64,000 bases of DNA, taken from contig CALFYL010000110.1 of assembly GCA_937952135.1 (NCBI GenBank), positions 33,487 through 97,486 of the forward strand. The letters are read 5' to 3'. The DNA is from an uncultured Planctomycetia bacterium (GTDB taxonomy: Bacteria > Planctomycetota > UBA1135 > GCA-002686595). This document shows positions 16,777 to 25,400 of this stretch, one piece after another. The notes below the pieces were generated by a model. The model had not been told where the DNA came from. It was given only the letters and a program-made list of their open reading frames with translations, and searched no databases. A program made the translations under genes and the position numbers. Within the stretch, counting starts at the first letter, position 1, and each line of letters begins with the position of its first letter.

Positions 16777-17348
16777 CCCTTCGCGCCGCTCGCCGCCAGG
16801 CTCCGGTCGCTTCCCGCGCGCTTCGAGTTCCTTCGGGCGCACACCGCGGAGAGCGACCGGAGCCTGGTCGCTTCCGCGCCGCGCACACACACCCTCCCCC
16901 TTCGCGCCGCACTTCGAATCGCTACCGCCGACCCCTCCGATGCCCGCCTCCGCCGCCCAAGACCCGACCGACAACCTGGGGAATCGGTCTGCATGGAACC
17001 TGGACAACTCGGGTCCGCGGCGAGATCCCTCGCAAGCTCTGTGGAGCGCTGTGCACAAGTCGGGCTCGTTCCACACCCTCTCCACCGTGCCACGCGCTGT
17101 TTCCCCGCTGACTGAGCTCGCGTATCCTGTTGGCCCGGCGCAGCTTGAGAACGTGCAGAAGGCAGTTCTTCACCGCCGGAGGGGGTCTCTGAGAAGATGA
17201 AGAGATCTATCTACGGACTTACCCCCAAGCCCGAACCATCCACAACCTCGAGCCCGATCCGTTCCGAGCTGTCGAGCCGTCCAACGCACGGCGCCGCCGA
17301 GCATCGCACGTCCCCCTCACCGCCGATTCCATCCGCCACGGTCCACGC
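16777..17348. other. dnaA-dnaN intergenic region, candidate oriC
   Basis: 572 bases with no gene. It holds the long inverted repeat at 16796-16867 and two weak DnaA-box-like sites, TGTGCACAA (17050-17058, minus strand, two mismatches) and CCATCCACA (17236-17244, two mismatches at the first positions). There is no AT-rich unwinding stretch as clear as in model origins. The assignment as origin rests mainly on synteny with dnaA and dnaN. Confidence 0.4.
16796..16867. repeat. Perfect 16-bp inverted repeat with a 40-base loop, plus a direct repeat
   Basis: The arm at 16796-16811 (CCAGGCTCCGGTCGCT) is the exact reverse complement of 16852-16867. In addition GGTCGCTTCC occurs at 16805-16814 and again at 16866-16875 as a direct repeat. 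It starts 20 bases after the dnaA stop. It could be the dnaA terminator or a structured origin element. Confidence 0.65.
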
Positions 17349-18458
17349 ATGAAAGTTCTCTGCGAGCGCGAGAAGCTGCGCGAAGGGTTGGCTGTCGCCA
17401 ACAACGTCATCCCCTCCAAGAGCCCCAAGCCCATCCTCACCAACGTGTGCATGGTGGCCACGGCTGAGCGACTGGAGCTGGTCGGAACCGACCTCGAAGT
17501 GTCGGTTCGCTACGCCATCGAAGAGGGCGTCAAGGTGCTCGAACCGGGCGCCGTGGTGGTGCCTGCTCGCGTGCTGCACGACTTCGTGCGCGACCTCGCT
17601 GGCGAGACGGTGGAGATCGAGGTGCGCGGTTCGACCTGCGAGATCCGCTGCGGCGACGACGACTGCGAGCTCGTGACCGCCGACGCGGAGGAGTTCCCGG
17701 TGGTCTCGCGCTTCGAGGAAGAGGGCGCGTTCACCCTTCAAGCGGGAACGTTCACCGCGCTGGTCGGACGCACGGCGTTCGCCGCCGCGCGCGAGCAGGG
17801 TCGCTACGCAATGCACGGCGTGCTGATCGAAGTCGCCGACAGCCTGCTGCGCATGGTGGCCACGGACGGGCGGCGGCTGGCGCTCGCGCATTCGCCGATC
17901 GACACGCAGGGCCGCAGCGGTCCGAGCCGTCCCTGCATCGTCCCGACCAAGGGCATGCAGTTGTTCTGCCGCGTGATGTCGGACGCGCTGGACTCGGTCA
18001 AGCTGCACTTCGCCGAGGGCCAGATCGGCGTGCGCACGCGCAACGCCGAGGTGTTCGCGCGTCTGCTCGACGGCGACTTCCCGCGCTACTCCGCGGTGAT
18101 CCCCGCCGAGAGCCGCAACTTCTGCGAAGCCGAGGCGCAGGTCCTCGAGCGCAAGATCCGGCTGGTCGCCAACGTGACGGGCGAAGAGGCGCGCGCGGTG
18201 CGCTTCGCGCTCACGCCGGGACGTCTCGAGCTCAGCGGACAGTCCGCGGGCCGCGGCGCGGCGCGCGCGCACATGGACGTGGAGTTCAAGGGCTCGGCGG
18301 CCGAGATTGCCTTCAACCCCGACTACGTGGCGGACGGGCTCAAGAACTGCGAGAGCAGCCACGTGCGGCTCGAGTTCAACGAGAAGACCTCGCCGGGCAA
18401 GTTCCTGCTGGGCGAGAACTACGTCTACATCGTGATGCCGATCACGGTGGACGGCTGA
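17349..18458 (+). CDS. dnaN: DNA polymerase III beta subunit (sliding clamp)
   Basis: Ring-shaped processivity clamp for the replicative polymerase. The 369-residue length and three repeated clamp folds fit. Recognisable stretches are LREGLAVANNVIPSKSPKPIL at the start of domain I, LVGTDLEVSV, YAMHGVLIEVADSLLRMVATDGRRLA in domain II, and the C-terminal VYIVMPITVDG. The ATG start follows the candidate origin. recF, which often comes next, is absent; a DUF721 gene begins 15 bases later. Confidence 0.95.
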   Translation: MKVLCEREKLREGLAVANNVIPSKSPKPILTNVCMVATAERLELVGTDLEVSVRYAIEEGVKVLEPGAVVVPARVLHDFVRDLAGETVEIEVRGSTCEIRCGDDDCELVTADAEEFPVVSRFEEEGAFTLQAGTFTALVGRTAFAAAREQGRYAMHGVLIEVADSLLRMVATDGRRLALAHSPIDTQGRSGPSRPCIVPTKGMQLFCRVMSDALDSVKLHFAEGQIGVRTRNAEVFARLLDGDFPRYSAVIPAESRNFCEAEAQVLERKIRLVANVTGEEARAVRFALTPGRLELSGQSAGRGAARAHMDVEFKGSAAEIAFNPDYVADGLKNCESSHVRLEFNEKTSPGKFLLGENYVYIVMPITVDG

Positions 18459-18472
18459 CGGCGGACTGGGGC

Positions 18473-18811
18473 GTGGCTGACGGAGCGCGCGACAAGAACG
18501 GCCGGCGTGGCGAGCGCGGCGGCGTGTCCTCGTTCCAGAACGTGCTGGGCCAGTACCTGCGCCAGAGCGGGCTGGAGCAGCAGTTCTCGAACGCGCGCGT
18601 CTACAAGGCGTGGCGCGACGCGGTCGGCGCGACGCTGGCCGCGCGCGCACAGCCGGTGCGCTTCGAGAACGGCGTGCTCGAGGTCGCGGTGAAGTCCGCG
18701 GCGCATCTCCAAGAGCTCTCGACCTTCACGGGCGAGGGCTATCGCAAGGCCGCCAACCGCAAGCTGGGCGGCGAACGCATCCGAGGGATCGAATTCCGAC
18801 TGGAACGATGA
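18473..18811 (+). CDS. DciA-like protein (DUF721 family)
   Basis: A 112-residue protein with the DUF721 core: VLGQYLRQSGLEQQF, then VYKAWRDAVGATLAARAQP and FENGVLEVAVKSAAHLQEL. DciA members load or assist the replicative helicase DnaB and commonly lie between recF and gyrB. The start is GTG, 15 bases after dnaN, and the TGA overlaps the gyrB ATG by four bases, so it is probably coupled to gyrB. A helicase-loading role is inferred from family and position. Confidence 0.8.
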   Translation: MADGARDKNGRRGERGGVSSFQNVLGQYLRQSGLEQQFSNARVYKAWRDAVGATLAARAQPVRFENGVLEVAVKSAAHLQELSTFTGEGYRKAANRKLGGERIRGIEFRLER

Positions 18812-21249
18812 CGATGGTCGAAGAAACGAACACGCAGAGCTACGGCGCCGACTCGATCACCGTGCTCGAGGGACTCGAAGCGGTGCGCGTGCGGCCCGCG
18901 ATGTACATCGGCGACACCGATGTGCGCGGCTTGCACCACCTGATCTGGGAAGTGGTCGACAACTCGGTGGACGAGGCGCTCGCCGGCCACGCGAAGCATG
19001 TCGAGGTCGTGCTGCGCGCCGACGGCGCCATCAGCGTCACCGACGACGGCCGCGGCATCCCCACGGCGATCAAGCAGCCCTACAACATCTCCTCGGTCGA
19101 GCTCGTGCTCACCAAGCTCCACGCGGGCGGCAAGTTCGACCACGGCGCCTACAAGGTCTCGGGCGGTCTTCACGGCGTCGGCGTGTCCTGCGTGAACGCG
19201 CTCTCCGAGTGGCTCGAGGTCAACGTCTTCCAGAAGGGCCAGCACCACTGGATGCGCTTCCACCGCGGCGTCGCGCAAGGCCCGCTCGTCGTCAAGGGCG
19301 AGACTGACAAGCGCGGCACGCAGGTCGTGTTCAAACCCGACGCGCAGATCTTCCGCACGACGGAGATCGAGTACGAGACCGTGATCAACCGCTTGCGCGA
19401 AACGGCCTACTTGATGGGCTCGCGCGGGCTTTCGATCGAGGTGCGCGACGAGCGCACGGGCCACAGCGAGAACTTCGAGTTCGTCGACGGCCTGCGCACC
19501 TTCGTGCAGCACATCAACAAGAACAAGGAAGCGCTGCACCCCGAGGTGATTCACTTCACCCGGACGCTTTCGCCCGAGGAGAACCCCGGCGCCGAGTACA
19601 TGGTCGAAGTGGCGATGCAGTACACCGACTCCTACCAGGAGAACGTGTTCACCTTCGTCAACAACATCAAGACGCCCGGCGGCGGCACGCACCTGTCGGG
19701 TTTCAAGACCGCGCTGACGCGCACGCTCAACTCCTACGCGAAGCAAGAGAAGCTCGTGAAGGACACCGACAAGGTGTCGCTGACCGGCGACGACTTCCGC
19801 GAGGGCGTGACGGCGATCATCTCGGTCTTCGTGCCCGATCCGCAGTTCGAGGGCCAGACCAAGGACAAGCTCGGCAACCGCGAAGTCGAGGGCGTGGTGA
19901 ACTCGGCGGTGGGCGACGCGCTGGGCCGCTACCTCGAGGAGAACAACGCCGTTGCGAAGGCGCTGGTGCAGAAGGCGATCCGTGCGCAGGCCGCGCGGGA
20001 AGCGGCGCGCAAGGCGCGCGACCTGGTGCGGCGCAAGTCGGCGCTCGCGAGCGGCAACCTGCCGGGCAAGCTCGCCGACTGCCAGAGCGACAACAAGGAA
20101 GAGAGCGAGATCTACCTGGTGGAGGGTGACTCGGCCGGTGGCTCGGCCAAGGAAGGCCGCGACCGCCGCTACCAGGCGATCCTCCCGCTCAAGGGCAAGA
20201 TCTTGAACGTGGAGAAGGCGCGCCTCGACAAGATGCTCGGCCACTCCGAAATCCAGACCATCATCTCGGCGCTGGGTTGCGGCATCGCGGACGAATTCGA
20301 CCTCGAGAAGGTGCGCTACGGCAAGACGATCATCATGACCGACGCCGATGTGGACGGCTCCCACATCCGCACGCTGCTGCTCACGTTCTTCTTCCGCCAC
20401 ATGCGGCCGTTGATCGAGAGCGGCATGCTCTACATCGCGCAGCCGCCGCTGTACCGCGTGAAGTCCAAGAAGGGCGAGCGCTACATCGCGAACGACGCCG
20501 AGCTGCGCCGCACGCTGATCGAGCTCGCGGCCGAATCCATCACGATCGACGAGGTCGGCTCGAACAAGCGCTGGCAAGGCGCGGAGTTGCGCCAGGTGCT
20601 CGACGACCTGCGCCGGCTCGAGGACGCGCTCGAGCGCGGCTTGCCGCTGTGGACGCGGGTCGGTGCGGAGCGCTGGATCGCGACCTGGGACGGCACGCGC
20701 GTCGCGACGCACTGGGTGCGCGCCCGCGGCGAGGACTACTTCTTCGAGAGCGCCGAGAAGCAAGGCGACTTCCTCGAGCTCGAGAAGGTGCACGTCGGCG
20801 GCGAGGTGAAGGTGTACGACGGCCCCGAGAGCAAGGTCGCGCGCGACGATGCGCACGTGCTCGCGGCGCGCTTCGCGCACGCCACCGAGGTGTCGGAGGC
20901 GCTGGCGGCGCTCGACGGCCGCGGCCTCGCGATCCTCGACGGCCGCTGGGTGGTCACGCGCGGCGCCAAACGCGTCGAGTGCGCGAACCTGTTCGAGCTC
21001 GCGCGTTCGATCCGCAAGACCTCCGAAGGCGAGCTCGACGTCCAGCGCTACAAAGGTCTGGGTGAAATGAACCCCGAGCAGCTCTGGGAGTCGACGATGG
21101 ACCCGACGCGCCGGCGGCTCTACCAGGTGGAGCTCGACGACGAATTCGCCGCCGACGAGATCTTCACGGTGCTGATGAGCAACCAGGTCGAGGCGCGGCG
21201 CGAGTACATCGAGCGCTACGCCTTGGAAGTGACCAACCTGGACGTCTGA
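18808..21249 (+). CDS. gyrB: DNA gyrase subunit B
   Basis: ATPase subunit of the type II topoisomerase that introduces negative supercoils. The GHKL ATPase motifs are visible (EVVDNSVDEALAG, DDGRGIP, GGLHGVGVSCVNALS). The TOPRIM domain follows with YLVEGDSAGGSAKEGRDRRY and TDADVDGSHIRTLL, and the C-terminal QRYKGLGEMNPEQLW motif is intact. It has 813 residues; the stretch between TOPRIM and the C-terminus (about residues 575-730) is expanded as in E. coli-type GyrB. The ATG at 18808 overlaps the DUF721 stop; a second ATG at 18814 is possible. No gyrA follows. Confidence 0.95.
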   Translation: MTMVEETNTQSYGADSITVLEGLEAVRVRPAMYIGDTDVRGLHHLIWEVVDNSVDEALAGHAKHVEVVLRADGAISVTDDGRGIPTAIKQPYNISSVELVLTKLHAGGKFDHGAYKVSGGLHGVGVSCVNALSEWLEVNVFQKGQHHWMRFHRGVAQGPLVVKGETDKRGTQVVFKPDAQIFRTTEIEYETVINRLRETAYLMGSRGLSIEVRDERTGHSENFEFVDGLRTFVQHINKNKEALHPEVIHFTRTLSPEENPGAEYMVEVAMQYTDSYQENVFTFVNNIKTPGGGTHLSGFKTALTRTLNSYAKQEKLVKDTDKVSLTGDDFREGVTAIISVFVPDPQFEGQTKDKLGNREVEGVVNSAVGDALGRYLEENNAVAKALVQKAIRAQAAREAARKARDLVRRKSALASGNLPGKLADCQSDNKEESEIYLVEGDSAGGSAKEGRDRRYQAILPLKGKILNVEKARLDKMLGHSEIQTIISALGCGIADEFDLEKVRYGKTIIMTDADVDGSHIRTLLLTFFFRHMRPLIESGMLYIAQPPLYRVKSKKGERYIANDAELRRTLIELAAESITIDEVGSNKRWQGAELRQVLDDLRRLEDALERGLPLWTRVGAERWIATWDGTRVATHWVRARGEDYFFESAEKQGDFLELEKVHVGGEVKVYDGPESKVARDDAHVLAARFAHATEVSEALAALDGRGLAILDGRWVVTRGAKRVECANLFELARSIRKTSEGELDVQRYKGLGEMNPEQLWESTMDPTRRRLYQVELDDEFAADEIFTVLMSNQVEARREYIERYALEVTNLDV

Positions 21250-21260
21250 CGGCGGCCTCC

Positions 21261-21320
21261 GGGCCTGCGTCGAATGGGCCTGCGTCGAATGGGCCCGCGC
21301 CGAACGGGCCCGGATCGACG
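21261..21320. repeat. Four degenerate copies of a 15-base tandem repeat
   Basis: GGGCCTGCGTCGAAT is repeated exactly at 21261-21275 and 21276-21290, followed by two diverged copies to 21320. It lies 12 bases after gyrB in a 217-base intergenic stretch. It may be a slippage product or act as a terminator. Confidence 0.7.
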
Positions 21321-21466
21321 CGCAGGGCCGCGGCCGGGCGGTCCGCGGGCCGGCGGCGTTTCGCAGTCGCGAGCCTCGTCCCGCGCGAGCGGGAAACGTC
21401 GCTCGCCCGGGTTCAGTTCCGTGGGCGCGCGGGTCGACAAAAGAGCCCGACCTCGGGGTCGCCCGC

Positions 21467-22036
21467 GTGAAGAACAGCCATCGACTCGATTACGCCAGCC
21501 TGGCAGAGGTGCTCGGTCAGAAGGGTCTCGTCGACCCGCAGCGGCTGCGCATCACGCTGCAGGCCTCGCACCGCAGCCCGATCCCGTTCACCGAGTCGCT
21601 GGTCGTCGACGGCCTGATCGGCGACTGGGACCTTTCGCGCGTCGTGTGCGAGATCTACGGCCTGCCGTTCCTGCCGGTCGACTTCTATCCGCCGAACAAG
21701 GACCTGCTCGCGGGCCTCGACCACGACTTCCTGCGCCAGCACCGCCTCGCGCCGCTCTCGCGCCACAAGCGCGTGCTCACGGTGTGCATGCCGGCGTTGG
21801 TGCCCGCGGACGTGCTCGGCCAGCTCGCTTCGACGGCGGACGTCCACGTCATGCCGGTCGTCGGCACCGTGAACAGCAACAACAAGTGGCTCGCCGAGCA
21901 TCTGCCGGCCGATGCCCCGGCGCCCGCGGGCGGCGAAGGCAGCCTCGACTGGAAGAACATCTTCGACGAGGGCGACGCCGCGGTGCTGCTCAATCTGGAC
22001 GGGGAGCCGACGGCGCCGCCGGATCAGGCGGCGTGA
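21467..22036 (+). CDS. Stand-alone GspE/MshE N-terminal domain protein
   Basis: 189 residues matching the N-terminal domain found in type II secretion and type IV pilus ATPases: LAEVLGQKGLVDPQRLRITL, LVVDGLIGDWDLSRVVCEIYGLPFL, then a beta-alpha-beta segment ending near residue 140. No ATPase domain follows; the C-terminus is a short acidic tail. In MshE this domain binds cyclic di-GMP; the key Arg and Leu residues of that motif are only partly recognisable here. The start is GTG. The last 47 bases overlap the convergent tatA/B-like gene. Function unknown, possibly regulatory. Confidence 0.65.
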   Translation: MKNSHRLDYASLAEVLGQKGLVDPQRLRITLQASHRSPIPFTESLVVDGLIGDWDLSRVVCEIYGLPFLPVDFYPPNKDLLAGLDHDFLRQHRLAPLSRHKRVLTVCMPALVPADVLGQLASTADVHVMPVVGTVNSNNKWLAEHLPADAPAPAGGEGSLDWKNIFDEGDAAVLLNLDGEPTAPPDQAA

Positions 22037-22454
22037 GATCGTCGGCGGGCGCCTCGCTCGGTTGAGGCGCCGCTTCCGTCGAGGCGGCCTCGTCCGTCGC
22101 CTTTGCTTCGGCCGCGACCTGGTCGTTCGAAACCGGAGCACCCGGCGGGTCGACGACCGCCGACGAGACCGCGCGGTTCACGGCGCTCTTCGCCTCGCTC
22201 ACCTCGCGCCGCACCGTTCCGACCACGTCGACTTCGCGGAACGGACGCACGACGTTCTGCTCGATCTCGCGCCGAGCGTTCTGGAGTTCCTGATCGATGC
22301 CCGACTCGCGGCGCAGGTCGGTGAGCGCGCGACGCAGCCTCTGCACCGTGGCCGCGGCCTCGCCCGCGACCTGCGGCAGGCGCCCGCCGAACACGAGCAC
22401 CGCCACGAGGGCGATCACGAACAGCTCCGTGGGTGAGAGTCCGAACAGTTCCAC
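21990..22454 (-). CDS. TatA/TatB-like twin-arginine translocase subunit
   Basis: A 154-residue protein starting with the typical short periplasmic segment and membrane helix (MELFGLSPTELFVIALVAVLVFGG), then the conserved FGG..LP hinge and an amphipathic helix with charged residues to about 70. The C-terminal half is a low-complexity Ala/Pro/Asp tail. The initial ELFGLSPTEL resembles TatB more than TatA. It is the last gene of the minus-strand kds-lpt run and overlaps the convergent gene. A Tat substrate candidate is the cupin at 62978-63724. Confidence 0.75.
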   Translation of the reverse strand: MELFGLSPTELFVIALVAVLVFGGRLPQVAGEAAATVQRLRRALTDLRRESGIDQELQNARREIEQNVVRPFREVDVVGTVRREVSEAKSAVNRAVSSAVVDPPGAPVSNDQVAAEAKATDEAASTEAAPQPSEAPADDLTPPDPAAPSAPRPD

Positions 22455-22484
22455 GGCGCGCCAGTCTACCCGGCGGCGGCTCGC

Positions 22485-25400
22485 TCACTGCCGCGCGGCG
22501 CGCCAGTTGTCGAGCATCGACGGGTTGGCGTTGCGCCACGCGAAGAGCGGCGTGAACTTGAAGCGCAGCGACGAACGGCCTTCACCGGCGACCACCGAGT
22601 TCTCGAGCTCGAATACGAAGTCGTGGCCGATGCGGCGCACGATGAAGGCGTAGGCCAGGTTGTCGCCCGAATCGCGCGCCGAGAACGTCTGGCGGCCTTC
22701 GATCTCCCACTTGCGCGTGAAGGCGTAGCGCGCGCCGACCGAGGCGGCGTTGTAGAGCTCGAGGCCCGCCGTGTCGCGCGCGCGGTGGTAGCCGATCTCG
22801 AGGTCGAGGCCCGTCAAAGGCTCGAGCCCGAACAGCGTGCGCGAGTAGGCCGTTTCGCCGCTCGCCAGGTCGTAGCGCGCGTCGTGCGACACGCCGAAGG
22901 GCATGCTCGCGAGGCGCGAGAGCCACGTCGAGCGCACCACGATCGGCAGCCAGCCGTCGCGCGCGCCCGCGGCGACACTCTCGGCGTGGGTTTGCACGAC
23001 TTCGATGTCGAGGTCGCTCGCGAGCTCGCGGTGCTCCCAGCGCGAGCGCATCGCCAGATCGACGAAGCGCCCTTCGATCGAATCGTCGACCGAGTCGAAG
23101 CGCGCGACGGGCCCGCCGTCGTCGGCGTACGCAAGGTCACCGCGGTAGGCGATCGTCGGCGTCCAGACGTGGCGGCTGCCCGAGGTGAAGCGCTTCCAGA
23201 AGGTCGTCGAGGCCTGCACGCCGGTGATCAGCGCCGCGCGGCCCGCGCGAGCGTCCTCGGCGGCGTTGTCGCTCCAACCCGTCGCGCGGCCTTCGACGAA
23301 CGGCGTGAGCCGCACGCCCAGCGCGCCCGTGTCCCACGGAGTTTCGTAGCGCGTCGAACCGTCGACGCGCGTCACGTCGCGGTCGCCGAGCCCGTCCGCG
23401 AACGGCCGCTCGTTGTAGCGCGGGTCGCCTTCGAAGCGCGCGAGGTTCTGCAGCGAGAGCAGCGACGACTGCACGATCGGCAAGGGGCCGAGCTGTCCGA
23501 CATCCGAACGTCCCTTGAAGATGTGGACGGTCGGCTGGTCGACCACTTCGGTGCGGAAGTCCTCGAGCCGCGTTTCGACCGTCGCGCTGCTGTAGTTCTC
23601 GTTCTCCGCACGGCGCCAATGCATGAACGTCTCGCGCTCCTCGAAGCGCAGGTAGTCGCGCTCGAAGAACTCCGACTGCACGCCGGGATCGGTCTGGCGC
23701 GAGATGACGAAGTCGAGCCACTCCTGCGGGCCGAGCAGGTAGCGTCCTCGCGAGCGAAGCCACGCGCGCCCGTCGTCGCGATCGTCCCTGTCGACGCGGA
23801 TCAGACCGCGGTCGTCGTCGGTGTCGTAGATCGCGTCGAAGATCACCGTCCAGCGATAGCGATCCTTCGCTTGGAAGCGGCTCTCGGCGCCGAGGATCAA
23901 GCCGCGCGAGTTGAGGTCCGCGTGCAGGCGCGTGTCGCCCTCGGGCTTGGGCAGGTTGATGCTGCCCGAGAACAGGCGGTTCAGCAGGTAGTGGAAGCCC
24001 TTGACGAACGGACCGATCTCGGTCGTGAAGTTCGCGGAGATGAACGTGCCGAGCTTCGAGTCCTGGCCGAACGACGGCATCGCGAACGAGCCGACCGACA
24101 CCGAGTTCGGATCGAAGCGGTTCTTCTCGTCCTGGCCGCCCGCGATACGCGGCAAGGGCAGCTTCAAAGGCCCGATGAAATCGATGGCGTTGTCCTCGAG
24201 CGCCACTTCGTAGCCGTCGAGCTTCTGCGTGACCTCGTACTGGCCCGTGGTCGGATTGCGGTGCGTCTCCTCGACGTAGCGCGGCGTGCGCGAGAACGTG
24301 CCGATCTTGAACACGTAGTGCGGCGAGGCGTGCGTGCACGTCGTCGCGACGGCGTTCTTCGTCTCCATCGAGCCGTCGAGCGAGTGGCGCAGCCAATCCG
24401 CTTGCAGCTTGAGCTTGTAGCGCCGTCCACCGATCGGCAGCACGATGTCGAGCAGGGCGTCGACGATCCAACCGTGGCCGTCGATGAGGTCCATGTACAC
24501 GCCCTCGGCGCGGATCTGGTTCTCGCCGCCGACGCGGTACTCGACTTCGCCGTCGAGGTAGACCTCGTGCAGCCACTCCTGCGCCTGCGACATGTCGACG
24601 CGGCCGAAGAAGCGCTTCGTTCGCGCGCCGCCGTCGGCGTCCGGATCGGGCAGACGCTTCGCGCTCTTCGATCCCAGGCCGCGCCACTTCGCCGCGTCGA
24701 CCCACGCGAGCGCCCACGTAGCGCGCACTTCGACTTCGCCCGAACGCCACACCGGCGCGCGCAGGATCTGGATCGTGTCGTCGCCCGCGGGCAGCGGCTC
24801 GAGCGCTTCGAAGCTCAAGGTCCAGCTGTCGCGCGCGTCCTGCGCCCGCGGCCGGACGACGGCGCCCTCGGAGCGCAAGTAGCCCGTTTCCAGGTTCAAT
24901 TCGATGCGCGGCGACTCCCACAGGAACTCGCCGCGCTCGAGCAGCGCCGGCGCCTCTCCGTCCACCGTCTCTCCGCCGGAGATCACCAGCGAGCGCCGCG
25001 CGTTCGAGAGTTCGAGCAACGCGCCGCGCGCCGCGCCCATCGAGCCCATGCGCAGCGACAGGCCGCCCCAGGCGACGAGTTCGTGCGCGCGCTCGAGCTG
25101 CGTGAGCTCGGGGTCGTCGCGGGTGTCGAGCTTGATCACCGCCGACTCGCAGTCGACGTCCCAGTCCTCGAGCCGCGCCGTCTTGCCGCCGACGTACACG
25201 CTCTCGCTGAGCACGATCGAACGTTCGTCGCAGTCGAGCGCACCGGCGATCAAGCGCAGCTTGCGCGCGTCGTCGGGCGCGTCGTCGCCGCCGCCGAGCG
25301 CGAGCCCAAGCCCTTCGATCTCGGTGTCGGCGTTGAGCGCCGTCACGCGCTCGGGCGAGAAGTCGACCTGCGTCGCGAGCATCTCGAACTTCGCACCGTT

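Noticed and set aside
17349..18458. A promoter for dnaN with TATCCT near 17123
   Set aside because: A -10-like hexamer is there but I could find no -35 element at a proper distance, so it is not reported as a feature.
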